Source of the DNA: Sedimentisphaerales bacterium
GTDB lineage: Bacteria > Planctomycetota > Phycisphaerae > Sedimentisphaerales > Anaerobacaceae
DNA: 63,790 bases
Direction: 5' to 3'
Assembly (NCBI GenBank): GCA_016927855.1
Contig: JAFGLV010000016.1
Span: 1-63,790 of the forward strand
Of this stretch, positions 17,827-26,340 are shown in pieces. Made by a program: the position numbers and the translations under genes. The first letter of the stretch is position 1. Every line of letters starts with the position of its first letter. The notes below the pieces were generated by a model. That model worked only from the letters and a program-made list of their open reading frames with translations. It did no database searches and had not been told where the DNA came from.

Positions 17827-19288
17827 GCGCGGCGCTGCCGACGAGCCGCGCGAGCAGGTCGTCCAGGCTGACAGTGGCAAAGCCGGTGGCCGCGTCGCTG
17901 ATGCCGTAGGGGATCACAAGAATGCGGTTGTGGATCAGGCCGCCGCAGGAATAGACGACGTTCGGCACGTAACCTCTGCGTTCGTCGTCGGTGGGCATCA
18001 GCAGAGGCTGATCGAGCCGGCCGATGACCTTCGTCGGATCGTCCAGGTCCATCAGCGTCGCGCCGATGCAATACCGCCGCATCGATCCGACGCCGTGCGT
18101 CAGCAGCAGCCAGCCTGCCTCGGTCTCCAAAGGCGAGCCGCAGTTGCCGACCTGCACGAATTCCCACGGAAACTCGGGCTCCTGGACCTTCACTGCTTCG
18201 TCCCAGACCAGGACGTTGTCCGATTTGAGGATGTAGAGGTTCTCGCCGTCGATGCGCCCGCTCATCATGTAATGGCCGTGTACTTTGCGTGGGAACAGCG
18301 CGAGCCCTTTGTTCCGCGCACAGCGCCCGTGCAGCGTGCGGACACGCGCGACGTTCAGGCCCGGCATCTCGATGATCTGGGGTAACAGTTGTCGTCCATT
18401 GAAGGCGTTGTAGGTCCCGTAATACCGCACCGAGCCGTTGTCGGTGAAGCGCACGAGGCGCATGTCCTCCATGCCTTGCGATTCCGCCTCGCTGACGGGA
18501 AAGAGCACCATGTCGGTGATGTCACCATCCGGCGCGGTCTCGATGTCGTAATCGCAACCGGCCAGCCACTCGAAGCCCGGCGCCTGCGGGCTGTCGCGCA
18601 GCAGGCCGTCGACCACCGCCTGGGGGCCGCGCACAACCTCCAGAAGGTCCTCGGCGGTGAACTGGTCGCCCAGCCGCGCGAGCACGGTTTTCATCACCTC
18701 CTCGCGCACGCCCATGCCCGCGAGCTTGACGCGGAACCGGGCCTTGCTGAACTGGTGGTACTCGGCGCGCCGCACGGGTTCGTGGAACGGTCCCGGCGGA
18801 TCCATGGTGATGTTGCCGTTCGCGTCGATAACGCCCCGTCGAAAGACGATCGACGAGACGTGTCCCTCGCCGATGGTGCGCAGGCTCATGACGAAGCGCA
18901 GCGATCCCGGCCCGACCCCACCCTGATCGATGGCAGGCGTCATCGAGGGATTGAACAGAGCCGCCGACGCGAACGCATACTCCAGGGTGAAATAGGCGCC
19001 GATCAGCAGTTTGCGCTGCGGCGTGATAGGCTCGGGCATCTTCACCCGCTCGCCGACTTGCTCGTAATGGGCCAGGAAGATATCCTCGAGCCCGCCCGGC
19101 AGGTGGGCGAAGTCCTCGCGCATCGTCTCGAGCAGACGCGACACCTGCGCGTCGTCGAGGGTCGCGACGCGTTCGATGATCTTGCCGGCACGCTCCGCTC
19201 CCGGCCAGAACAGCCGCGTGATCGTCATCGCCGCATCCGCTGTCAGCCGCCCAGGCAGCCGCCGCACCAGCAAGGGTTCTCCGTTCAT
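17813..19288 (-). CDS. GH130-family glycoside phosphorylase/hydrolase
   Basis: The 491-residue protein (start chosen at ATG 19288; the frame reaches 19417) has no signal peptide. GH130-like segments include RYCIGATLMDLDDP with KVIGR and the downstream RRGYVPNVVYSCGG block. Characterised relatives act on beta-mannosides, many as mannoside phosphorylases. A cytoplasmic location fits phosphorolysis of imported manno-oligosaccharides. The region upstream of about residue 150 is longer than in compact members, so a related subfamily is possible. Its last codons (RRGE and stop) are made of REP family 1 sequence. Confidence 0.75.
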   Translation of the reverse strand: MNGEPLLVRRLPGRLTADAAMTITRLFWPGAERAGKIIERVATLDDAQVSRLLETMREDFAHLPGGLEDIFLAHYEQVGERVKMPEPITPQRKLLIGAYFTLEYAFASAALFNPSMTPAIDQGGVGPGSLRFVMSLRTIGEGHVSSIVFRRGVIDANGNITMDPPGPFHEPVRRAEYHQFSKARFRVKLAGMGVREEVMKTVLARLGDQFTAEDLLEVVRGPQAVVDGLLRDSPQAPGFEWLAGCDYDIETAPDGDITDMVLFPVSEAESQGMEDMRLVRFTDNGSVRYYGTYNAFNGRQLLPQIIEMPGLNVARVRTLHGRCARNKGLALFPRKVHGHYMMSGRIDGENLYILKSDNVLVWDEAVKVQEPEFPWEFVQVGNCGSPLETEAGWLLLTHGVGSMRRYCIGATLMDLDDPTKVIGRLDQPLLMPTDDERRGYVPNVVYSCGGLIHNRILVIPYGISDAATGFATVSLDDLLARLVGSAARRGE

Positions 19289-19523
19289 AACCCTACACCT
19301 TCCAAATGCCGAAGTACGCCGATTATATGCACTCGGTTCAAACCCACAACCCCGCCGGAAAGGTCCGTGCAAGAGCCTCCCGCCACCCCGTCGCCTCTCG
19401 TTCACCTTCCGCTTCACCTGATCCGATTATGACGGTCGCGACGACTGGGGAGCGTAAGGCGTGAGGCAGCGCCCGCCGCACCCGTCCGCGACCCCGGCTC
19501 GTCCACGCACCTGGGCGCTGCCA

Positions 19524-19552
19524 TTGACAGGTGCGGCTTCGGCCGCGACAAT
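19524..19552 (+). promoter_or_regulatory. Putative sigma70-type promoter
   Basis: A perfect TTGACA at 19524-19529 is followed after 17 bases by GACAAT at 19547-19552, 50 bases before the ATG of the secreted unknown protein. The rest of the 19289-19601 spacer holds nothing else recognisable. Confidence 0.6.
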
Positions 19553-19601
19553 GATTCGGTCGTGAGATAAGCCATCTGATCTGTGTTGGGAGAAAAGAAC
19601 T

Positions 19602-20207
19602 ATGGCAAAGACCTTTCTGTTGTCAATCCTCAGCATGGTCTGTCTGGTTGGCGCGGTTGATAACGGCGCGACGCCATCCTACATCCGTCCCTACGAGCCT
19701 TCCGTGGAGCACGAGTACCTGCTGAATCGGCTTGAGCGTCTGGAGCAGCGATCGCGCTGTCGTGTGTATGATTTCGTCTACTTCCTTGCACCTGGCGACG
19801 ATCTGGTGGTCAGGATCGATGTCAGACGAGACGGGAAGCCCGACGAACTCCAGTCCAAGATCATGCGCGTGTCGTGGTGTCGCCAGCGTTTCAGCCAGCG
19901 TGGGATGGGCGTCTTCAGTGTCACGGTGGAACAAGGACTCGACGAACGTTTCGCCTGGTACATCGATTTTGACAGTGGCGCGGGATACGGCCTTTTCTGC
20001 GGACCGTTTGCGCGTGCCGCAAGAGGGCCAAGCGCGTATGGTCCAGAGGACAGACCGCAGGAGAAGGAGATCTTCCGGAACACGTCTGACGATGGGAGCA
20101 TCGACATTCGCGTGTCGGCCCAGATATGCAGAACCCAAACGCGACTCATGAGTCCCACGATTCACCCGCTGTATGAGGACGACCCTCACGCAGAAGACCA
20201 GCCGTGA
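19602..20207 (+). CDS. Secreted protein of unknown function
   Basis: This 201-residue product starts at an ATG with GGGAG upstream and a good promoter 50 bases further on. It begins with a signal peptide (FLLSILSMVCLVGA). No domain is recognised. The mature part alternates charged and hydrophobic segments (for example YDFVYFLAPGDDLVVRIDV), suggesting a beta-rich fold, and has three Cys residues that could form disulfides. It ends in an acidic tail. It appears to be a single-gene unit, and no function is proposed. Confidence 0.6.
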   Translation: MAKTFLLSILSMVCLVGAVDNGATPSYIRPYEPSVEHEYLLNRLERLEQRSRCRVYDFVYFLAPGDDLVVRIDVRRDGKPDELQSKIMRVSWCRQRFSQRGMGVFSVTVEQGLDERFAWYIDFDSGAGYGLFCGPFARAARGPSAYGPEDRPQEKEIFRNTSDDGSIDIRVSAQICRTQTRLMSPTIHPLYEDDPHAEDQP

Positions 20208-20564
20208 TGAGTCTTGACGAACGAGACCGGCAATCATACCTTGCAGATCGCTCGATTGGAGCGTGCAGAGTCTGCCTGGCGACAGACCGATTCCGCCGCT
20301 TCGCGGAGGGAGTTTGCCGCTTTGGAGCCACCAGCATGCTTCACCTATGCGCGCTCCTGCCAACGAGCGCTGCAATGGAGCCCGTTTGTAGTGGCGTCGT
20401 CAGACGCTATTCATATCATATGCCCCTTCGACAAGCGCAGACTCTTGCGGGCACACCGCAAATGCACCATGCTGAAGGCTACAACGCGACAAACTCCCTG
20501 CCGGCGGTCACCGGCAGGCACTCAAACGGACCCTGTGACCGGGGAACAAACCCCATCCTGCACG
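20208..20564. repeat. Gene-free spacer with REP family 5 copy
   Basis: No gene is supported. At 20388-20413 lies the sequence GTAGTGGCGTCGTCAGACGC continuing TATTC, which recurs with few changes at 25788-25811 and has imperfect dyad symmetry. Confidence 0.5.
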
Positions 20565-20762
20565 CTACCGAATTTGTTTGTCAAAACTCATCAGGGGGTG
20601 GATATCCTCGACGGTCAGGTCCGGATAGTAGTCTTTGATGATCTGGTCGAAGGTGAATCCCTCGTTGATCAGTTCCAGGACGCTCTGGACCGTCACGCGC
20701 GTGCCAGCCACGCAGGGTTTGCCGAAGTGTATCTTCGGGTTCGCTGCAATTCGGTTCGTCAC
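20565..20762 (-). pseudogene. Orphan, C-terminally altered DUF433 antitoxin-like gene
   Basis: The first 54 residues are nearly identical to the intact DUF433 protein at 30254-30487, including IHFGKPCVAGTR and FDQIIKDYYPDL. After EDIH the sequence diverges (PLMSFDKQIR, stop), whereas the intact copy continues CLDYAIALIAAEE. No DUF5615 toxin follows. DUF433 proteins are usually paired with a PIN-like DUF5615 partner, so this looks like a remnant of a duplicated pair. The upstream flank also resembles that of the intact copy. It may still be expressed as a free antitoxin-like peptide. Confidence 0.7.
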
Positions 20763-21072
20763 CTTGGCACCTCAAGTCAAATCCTGCGTTCGCCTGTATT
20801 ATGCTCACCGGACGAGGAAAGGCAAAGGCCTGTCGAAGTACCCGTCGGCGTCTGGCGTGCAGCGCCTCCCTCCGACGAAACGAACCGCGCAACCACAACC
20901 GCATGTCGCGTCTGTCGGCCCAGCAGGGCCTTGACGCTGAGTGGGAATTCCGCTATCACCACAGCATAATGGAGTGGCCCGCAGGCCGGCTGGGTGGCAG
21001 CCTCAAGCCGGAGCGAAGCGCAGGCTTGGGGATGGCTTGGCCCGGGGCAGGTAGGAGCAGTGAGCTAAGTCT
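20763..21072. repeat. Spacer with inverted copy of a dispersed repeat
   Basis: No gene is supported. Bases about 20990-21036 match, on the opposite strand, about 10835-10880. The spacer carries AGGAG at 21053-21057, rather far from the topoisomerase start. Confidence 0.45.
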
Positions 21073-22860
21073 ATGGCAAAGAAGAGCAAGAAGGACACCG
21101 TCGCGAAGAAGAAGACCGGCCGCCGGGCTGCGAAGAAGCCGGCGGCCGTGAAGAAACCCAAGAAGACGACGGGCGCCAAAGCGGCTAAGAAGGTCAAGAA
21201 GGCCAAGGTCTCAAGCGTCGCTGGTCGCGCGTCGCGCGTCGCTCGCAAGGACACCGTCGGACGTTCGTCCGAGGGACGCGCGACGAGGGACGAGCGACGC
21301 CAACCGCCGCGTCCGGCTACCGCCGAGGATATGGCCAAGCGCCAGCGCGAGATTTCCGTCGCCGAGTTCTTCACCAAGAATCGCCACCTGCTCGGCTTCG
21401 ATAATCCGCGCAAGGCGCTGCTGACCACGATCAAGGAAGGCGTGGACAACTCGCTCGACGCCTGCGAGGAGGCCGGGATTCCGCCTGAGATCAAAGTCAT
21501 CATCGCGCCGGGGACGTCCGAGGAGCGCTTCCGCGTGACGATCGAGGACAACGGGCCGGGCATCGTCAAGGCGCAGATTCCGCGCATCTTCGCCAAATTG
21601 TTGTACGGATCGAAGTTCCACCGGCTCAAGATGTCACGCGGCCAGCAGGGGATCGGTATCTCCGCCGCCGGCATGTACGGCCAGTTGACCACCGGCAAGC
21701 CGATCGTCATCACCTCCAAGACCTCGCGCGGCAAACCCGCTCACCACTACGAGCTCGAAATCGACACGCAGAAGAACGAGCCGCGCATTCTCACCGACGC
21801 CGTCGTCGAATGGCCCGTCGAGCGGGGCACGAAAGTCGAGATCGAGCTGGAGGCCAAGTATCAGAAGGGCCGCCAGTCCGTGGAGGAGTACCTGGAACAG
21901 ACCGCGATCGCCAATCCGCACGTGGCGCTGCAGCTCGTCACGCCGGAAGGCGAGGTCAAGGACTACGCCCGCGCTACCGAGCAATTGCCAGTCGAGACGC
22001 GGGAGATCAAGCCGCACCCTTACGGCGTCGAGCTCGGCGCGCTGATCAAAATGCTCCACGACACCAAAGCCACCACGCTCCAGTCCTTCCTCCACACCGA
22101 TTTTAGCCGCGTCAGTATGCGGGTCGCCAAGCAGATCTGCGAGCAGGCCAAGCTCTACGAGCGCGCTCGGCCTTCGCGGATCGCCCGGCAGGAGGCTGAC
22201 AACCTCTTTCAGGCGATCAACCAGACCAAGATCATGAACCCGCCGACCGATTGCCTCAGCCCGATCGGCGAGGAGCTGATCGTCGCCGGGCTCAGAAAGC
22301 AGATCGACGCCGACTTCTACACTGCTGTCACGCGTCTGCCCGCGGTCTATCGAGGCAACCCGTTCCAGATCGAAGCGGGCCTCGCGTACGGCGGCTCGCT
22401 GCCGGGTGACGGTCTCGCCCGCGTCCTGCGCTATGCGAACCGGGTCCCTCTGCTCTACCAGCAGTCCGCCTGCGCGATCACACGCTCGGTCCTGACGATC
22501 GCGTGGCGCAACTACGCGCTGCAGCAGTCGGCCGGGGCGCTGCCGTCGGGCCCACTGGTCATCATGGTCCACATGGCGTCGGTCTGGGTCCCGTTCACCA
22601 GCGAGAGCAAGGAAGCGGTCGCGCACTATCCCGAGATCATCAAGGAGATCAAGCTGGCGCTGCAAGAGTGCGGCCGGCGGCTCTCGGTCTTCCTCCGCCG
22701 CAAGCGCAAAGCCGCTGAGTCGGAACGCAAGAAAGGCTACATCCAGAAATACATCCCGCACATCGCGATCGCGCTGCGCGAAATGCTCAAGCTCAGCGAA
22801 ACGCAGGAACGAACGCTCGTCACCCAACTGACCGACGTGCTCGAAAGGAGCCGTTCGTGA
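21073..22860 (+). CDS. top6B: DNA topoisomerase VI subunit B
   Basis: This 595-residue protein has a Lys/Ala-rich basic tail (about the first 75 residues), then a GHKL ATPase domain with EGVDNSLDACEEAG (N box, about residues 122-135), IEDNGPGI and GQQGIGISAAGMYGQ (glycine-rich lid). A helix-two-turn-helix/transducer region follows, with INPPTD-like and PIGEEL segments. In the A2B2 enzyme, ATP-driven dimerisation of B subunits drives strand passage by the A subunits, relaxing and decatenating DNA. Order and overlap with top6A are canonical. Topo VI is standard in archaea and plants but sporadic in bacteria. The basic tail is unlike the archaeal proteins I know and may bind DNA. Confidence 0.92.
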   Translation: MAKKSKKDTVAKKKTGRRAAKKPAAVKKPKKTTGAKAAKKVKKAKVSSVAGRASRVARKDTVGRSSEGRATRDERRQPPRPATAEDMAKRQREISVAEFFTKNRHLLGFDNPRKALLTTIKEGVDNSLDACEEAGIPPEIKVIIAPGTSEERFRVTIEDNGPGIVKAQIPRIFAKLLYGSKFHRLKMSRGQQGIGISAAGMYGQLTTGKPIVITSKTSRGKPAHHYELEIDTQKNEPRILTDAVVEWPVERGTKVEIELEAKYQKGRQSVEEYLEQTAIANPHVALQLVTPEGEVKDYARATEQLPVETREIKPHPYGVELGALIKMLHDTKATTLQSFLHTDFSRVSMRVAKQICEQAKLYERARPSRIARQEADNLFQAINQTKIMNPPTDCLSPIGEELIVAGLRKQIDADFYTAVTRLPAVYRGNPFQIEAGLAYGGSLPGDGLARVLRYANRVPLLYQQSACAITRSVLTIAWRNYALQQSAGALPSGPLVIMVHMASVWVPFTSESKEAVAHYPEIIKEIKLALQECGRRLSVFLRRKRKAAESERKKGYIQKYIPHIAIALREMLKLSETQERTLVTQLTDVLERSRS

Positions 22861-23939
22861 ACAAGCTCGCCAGTGAGATCACCAAGACCGCCGCCGACGT
22901 TCGCACTCGCATCCAGAAGAAGGGCAAGCCGACGCTGTCGTTCCCGCTCCGCGCCCTGAGCAATGTTACGTACCATCCGCGCAAGGGCTTCTTCGAGCTC
23001 CGCGGCAAGAAAAAGACCCGCACGCTCACCGTCGCGACCGTCAAGACCTTCGCCCAGACCCTGCGCATGATGTCCACCGCCAAGGGTCTCGTCGAGGGCG
23101 ACGAGATCATGACCAAGCGAGAGGCCTACTACGTCAGCAAGAACTGGGACGACGCCCGCTTCGATGAGCAGCCCGAGTCCGACACCGTCATCGACGACAT
23201 CGAGGCTCTCTTCGAGGTAAACCGCGAGCAGCTCGGCTTCATCCCGGAGGAAAAAGGCGGCGAGATCGCCGGCAAGCTCGTCGTCATCGACCGCGAGTCC
23301 GACAGCGGCAAGCCGCTCCGCATCGACTGCACCAAGTTCGGCTCCGGCGCCTATTCGATCCCGATCTCGGTCGAGCACCTCAAGTTCGAGACCAAGGCGA
23401 AGTTCATCCTCGCGATCGAGACGGCCGGCATGTTCCAGCGGCTCGTCAAGCATGGCTACTGGCGCACCGCCGACTGCATCCTCGTCTCGATGGGAGGCGT
23501 CCCGACGCGGGCGTGCCGCCGGTTCATCCGCCGCCTGGCCGACGAGCTCAAGCTGCCGGTCTACGCCTTCGTCGACTGCGACCCGTACGGCATGTTCAAC
23601 ATCTACCGCACGCTCAAGGTCGGCTCGGGCAACGCCGCGCACATCAACCGCTATTTCTGCGTCCCGACCGCGACGTTCCTGGGCGTCACGCCGCAAGACA
23701 TCATCGACTACAAGCTGCCCACGCACCCGCTCAAGGACGTCGACATCAAGCGGGCCAAAGACGCCTTGAAGAACGACCCGTTCGTCAAGCACCACCAGCC
23801 GTGGCAGAAGGCCGTCACGCAACTGCTCGACATGGGCGTCCGCGCCGAGCAGCAGGCCTTCGCCGTCCACGACCTCAACTACGTCATCAACGACTACCTC
23901 CCCCAAAAACTCGCCGCGACCAAACGATTCCTGCCGTGA
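22857..23939 (+). CDS. top6A: DNA topoisomerase VI subunit A (Spo11-like)
   Basis: The GTG start overlaps the top6B stop by four bases, so translation is likely coupled. The 360-residue product has the 5Y-CAP winged helix with the catalytic Tyr in TKREAYYVSK (about residues 87-92). The Toprim domain has its acidic residues in AIETAGMF (about 186) and FVDCDPYGMFNIY (DxD, about 240). Length and order match archaeal Top6A and Spo11. It makes double-strand breaks with two-base overhangs through Tyr-DNA links in the Topo VI complex. A REP family 1 copy begins 33 bases after the stop. Confidence 0.93.
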   Translation: MNKLASEITKTAADVRTRIQKKGKPTLSFPLRALSNVTYHPRKGFFELRGKKKTRTLTVATVKTFAQTLRMMSTAKGLVEGDEIMTKREAYYVSKNWDDARFDEQPESDTVIDDIEALFEVNREQLGFIPEEKGGEIAGKLVVIDRESDSGKPLRIDCTKFGSGAYSIPISVEHLKFETKAKFILAIETAGMFQRLVKHGYWRTADCILVSMGGVPTRACRRFIRRLADELKLPVYAFVDCDPYGMFNIYRTLKVGSGNAAHINRYFCVPTATFLGVTPQDIIDYKLPTHPLKDVDIKRAKDALKNDPFVKHHQPWQKAVTQLLDMGVRAEQQAFAVHDLNYVINDYLPQKLAATKRFLP

Positions 23940-23972
23940 GGTTGCCTTAGGGGCCGCGCGGTCTACAGGGGC

Positions 23973-24109
23973 GGGCGAATGATTATTCGCCCCTACAAGG
24001 AACGCGATCCGCGCCTGAAATCGGGGAATAAGAACCTCGGTCTGTGTGATGCGGGCCGCTATGAGTAGGCGGGCCACGGCACCCCGTAGGGGCGAATAAT
24101 CATTCGCCC
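23973..24109. repeat. REP family 1, inverted pair
   Basis: Copies at 23973-23996 (GGGCGAATGATTATTCGCCC then CTAC) and 24086-24109 (inverse orientation) flank about 90 unique bases downstream of top6A and just upstream of the REP transposase gene. Confidence 0.8.
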
Positions 24110-24187
24110 TCTTTACAGACCGGCAATCCCAATGGATACTATGCATAGAAACGCCAGAACGGGTACACTACGCGCGGAGGATCGGAG

Positions 24188-24880
24188 ATGCCCTACGACC
24201 CGAAAACACACCATCGTCGGTCGATTCGCTGGACCGGTCGCGACTATGCCCAGGTCGGTTTCTATTTCGTGACGGTCTGTACGCACGACCACCAATATCT
24301 CTTCGGTCAAGTCATCGATGACGCCATGCAATTGAATGCGTCCGGCCGCGTGGTCGAAGCATGCTAGCGTCATATCCCGACGCATTTCCCCCATGTGGCA
24401 TTGGACGAATTCATCGTCATGCCCAACCACGTCCACAGCATCCTGATGATCGATTGTCCATCGGGTACCGGTATGCCCATAGGGGCGAATAATCATTCGC
24501 CCAATGTCCCGGCAAACGATGGACTTATTGATAATGCCCATGACCTACGCAAAGGCGCGGACCATCGTTCTCCCGCACCGGACTCGCATCACCGTTCGTA
24601 CGGCCGGGCGAATGATTATTCGCCCCTACAGGTTCGCGGTACGTGCAGAACCATCGGATCGGTGGTGCGTGGTTTCAAGATCGGCGTGACGAAATGGATG
24701 CGAAAGAACAGCAATATCTGCGACGTCTGGCAACGCAACTACTTCGAACACGTCATCCGCAACGAGCAATCGTTACACCACACCCGCCGCTACATCGCCG
24801 ACAACCCCGCCGCCTGGCTCCACGACCCGGAAAACCCCCGGGCCATCCCCCAACATCCGAACAATCGTAGGGGCGAATAA
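24188..24880 (+). pseudogene. REP-associated tyrosine transposase (RAYT), inactivated, invaded by its own repeats
   Basis: The frame from ATG 24188 matches the IS200/RAYT (Y1) family: RDYAQVGFYFVTVCTHDHQYLFG near the start, the metal-binding histidines in MPNHVHSI, and a C-terminal FEHVIRNEQSL..TRRYIADNPAAW with the catalytic Tyr helix. A TAG at 24365-24367 replaces what is usually Trp before R-I-P-x-HFP, so the product is cut at residue 59. Two REP copies (24481-24502 and 24606-24629) lie inside the gene and read through in frame as ANNHSP and ANDYSPL. A third copy supplies the TAA stop at 24878. RAYTs mobilise REP palindromes; this one seems dead. Confidence 0.85.
24481..24629. repeat. Composite REP element inside the transposase gene
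   Basis: Two inverted family 1 REPs (24481-24502 and 24606-24629) enclose about 100 bases that resemble the core at 24891-24991 (shared CACCGGAnnnGCATCACC). Together they form a BIME-like unit of about 150 bases. Confidence 0.7.
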
Positions 24881-25016
24881 CCATTCGCCCAGTCCTCGGC
24901 AGATAACGGATCTCTCGATGCTGTCAATATCTTTGGCGGCGCGCGAGCCATCGATCTCCTACACCGGATCTGCATCACCACCTGTGTGCCAGGGCGAATG
25001 ATTATTCGCCCCTACA
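24867..25016. repeat. Composite REP element at transposase 3' end
   Basis: Inverted REPs at 24867-24890 and 24992-25016 enclose a core related to the previous element. The left copy gives the transposase its last residues and stop. The right copy abuts and truncates the next gene remnant. Confidence 0.7.
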
Positions 25017-25160
25017 CCTCCGAAACTGCCTGCGTATGCAATTCAATCATCCTTCATCAATGCCTATGGCCTCGACCACATCTACGAAGCCCAGAAGCAG
25101 CACGGCGACAAACTCGTCTGCCGCCAGCCCAAACCCGCGCGCAAACGCCGAGCCGTCTGA
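25017..25160 (+). pseudogene. 5'-truncated gene remnant
   Basis: Reading to the TGA at 25158-25160, the frame gives SFINAYGLDHIYEAQKQHG then DKLVCRQPKPARKRRAV, a well-formed C-terminus. Upstream it runs straight into the REP at 25016, which contains an in-frame stop and no start. It looks like the end of a small protein whose 5' part was lost when the repeat arrived. I do not recognise the family. The remnant ends 26 bases before the small gene at 25187, so the two may once have formed an operon. Confidence 0.5.
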
Positions 25161-25186
25161 CCTCGTGCTTCCGGAGGGAACCGACG

Positions 25187-25363
25187 ATGTACCGAGTTGA
25201 GATACTCACGGAGTTGCGGAAGATTCGCGACGCTTACGCCGCCCGGCACCACCATAATCTGCGCGAAATCGTCGCCGACCTCCAGAATCGTCAACAAAAC
25301 CCACTCTCCCGCCTGGTCGACCGCCGCCGCCCGTCCGGAAAGACCCAGCCGCCATCCGAGTGA
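25187..25363 (+). CDS. Small antitoxin-like protein of unknown function
   Basis: A 58-residue frame starts at an ATG with GGAGGG seven to ten bases upstream. The sequence, with EILTELRKIRDAYAARHHH and DLQNRQ, is a charged helix similar to the remnant at 33039-33182 (EVRSIRERLAEAHGFDI). I associate this 'VRxIRExxAxxFnxD' pattern with small partners of PIN-type toxin genes in planctomycetes and cyanobacteria, but this is from memory and untested. No complete toxin is next to it here. Confidence 0.55.
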   Translation: MYRVEILTELRKIRDAYAARHHHNLREIVADLQNRQQNPLSRLVDRRRPSGKTQPPSE

Positions 25364-25537
25364 AGATGACGCAGTCACCATGCCCGACAAGCAGACGAAT
25401 TCTGTACGGCGTCGCGAGGAGTCTCTGCATTTGCAGGTTTCTTTGAACGCGGCCAAGTCTCAGACGTCTATTCTGATGGAAACAGGGCCTCGCAGCTTGT
25501 GACCTGGGGGCCCGATGATTGGATAGGGAGATGACCG

Positions 25538-25717
25538 ATGATGCAACTGGAAATGAGAGAAATCGTTCAGCCGATCTGTCCGCATTGCTCTACGGAACTG
25601 ACGACGCTGTGGATGCAGACGATCAAAGGAACCCTGGGCAAGCGCTACGTCTATTTCTGCCCCCATTGTCGCAAAGTGCTCGGCGTATCTCATCGCAAGG
25701 GCTTCTGGATGGGATAG
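25538..25717 (+). CDS. Small zinc-ribbon protein
   Basis: This 59-residue frame has AGGGAG seven bases before the first of two adjacent ATGs. It contains two CPHC motifs, at about residues 14-17 and 42-45, separated by a stretch with KRYVYF, a clean two-knuckle zinc ribbon. The C-terminus (VSHRKGFWMG) is basic and aromatic. Such ribbons bind nucleic acid or act as accessory modules; no specific function can be read. It stands alone between the antitoxin-like gene and a REP family 5 copy. Confidence 0.6.
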   Translation: MMQLEMREIVQPICPHCSTELTTLWMQTIKGTLGKRYVYFCPHCRKVLGVSHRKGFWMG

Positions 25718-25787
25718 TCGTCGTCGCGCCGGCGTGACGGCCCAACCCCGAGCCCTCGAATCCCCGCCCCCGGCAGTACCCTCGTTC

Positions 25788-25811
25788 GTAGTGGCGTCAC
25801 AAGACGCTATC
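25788..25811. repeat. REP family 5 copy
   Basis: GTAGTGGCGTCACAAGACGC plus TATC parallels 20388-20413. It provides the stop region of the decayed minus-strand frame that follows. Just right of it, 25826-25869 holds a small local duplication of GGCGTCCCGGAATTGC. Confidence 0.55.
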
Positions 25812-26340
25812 CTCGCGAATTGCGTAAGGCGTCCCGGAATTGCCCGGAATTGCTTTAAGGCGTCCCCGGAATTGCTTCATCAGGAACTTCTCCATGTCAG
25901 GGTGGTCGCTTGTCATCTCTGGAATCCCTGCTGGAGAGAATGGAACGAGGTCAAACGGGTATATTCCGACCGGAACGATGCTCCGGCCCACTGCGAACGC
26001 GGTTGTATCTCGCCCCATTGAAGTCCATGGTATCTTGTCGATATCCTTGTAGTGGTACATCTTTCCATTCCGCCAATTTTGTAGGGTACGCCTTGTTTGC
26101 CGCCCTTTTCTCTGCGCTTTGGAGCACATCCATGTCTCCCGGCCCCAAGAACCAGAGGCCTATTGTAGAGTATATGGAATGACAACACAAGCGGAAAGGC
26201 CAGCAAGTTCCCTCGTGGCGGATGGGCATCTTACTACTCAACGCCATGGCCCGCGATCGCCGAAGGTATCGGGAGAATTCACGAACGCTCTCGGAGCTTG
26301 TGAGGCGGGTCATTGTCTCTCTAAGAAAGAGGTCATTCAA
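25797..26340 (-). pseudogene. Probable frameshifted gene downstream of the DUF5677-like gene
   Basis: No single frame spans this stretch, yet each third looks coding. One frame from a TTG at 26340 (overlapping the previous stop) gives MTRLTSSESVREFSRYLRRS and later QSAEKRAANKAYPTKLAEW. A second frame takes over with GKMYHYKDIDKIPWTSMG then RDTTAFAVGRSIVPVGIYPF, ending inside the REP. This fits one protein broken by a frameshift near 26060. The family is not recognised. If the frameshift were absent, it would be translationally coupled to the upstream gene. Confidence 0.4.

Noticed and set aside
20214-20969. Plus-strand frame of 251 codons
   Set aside because: It crosses a repeat and is antisense to the DUF433 remnant; its composition looks random.
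21634-22827. Minus-strand frame opposite top6B
   Set aside because: The plus strand encodes all topoisomerase VI B motifs; the minus product is repetitive Arg/Asp/Leu sequence.
24365-24367. Possible programmed readthrough or amber amino acid in the RAYT gene
   Set aside because: No tRNA or signal for recoding is seen, other damage is present in the same gene, and a Trp-to-TAG mutation explains it.
23973-25016. CRISPR array
   Set aside because: The repeated units are palindromic, irregularly spaced and in alternating orientation. There is no constant spacer length, and no cas genes are nearby.
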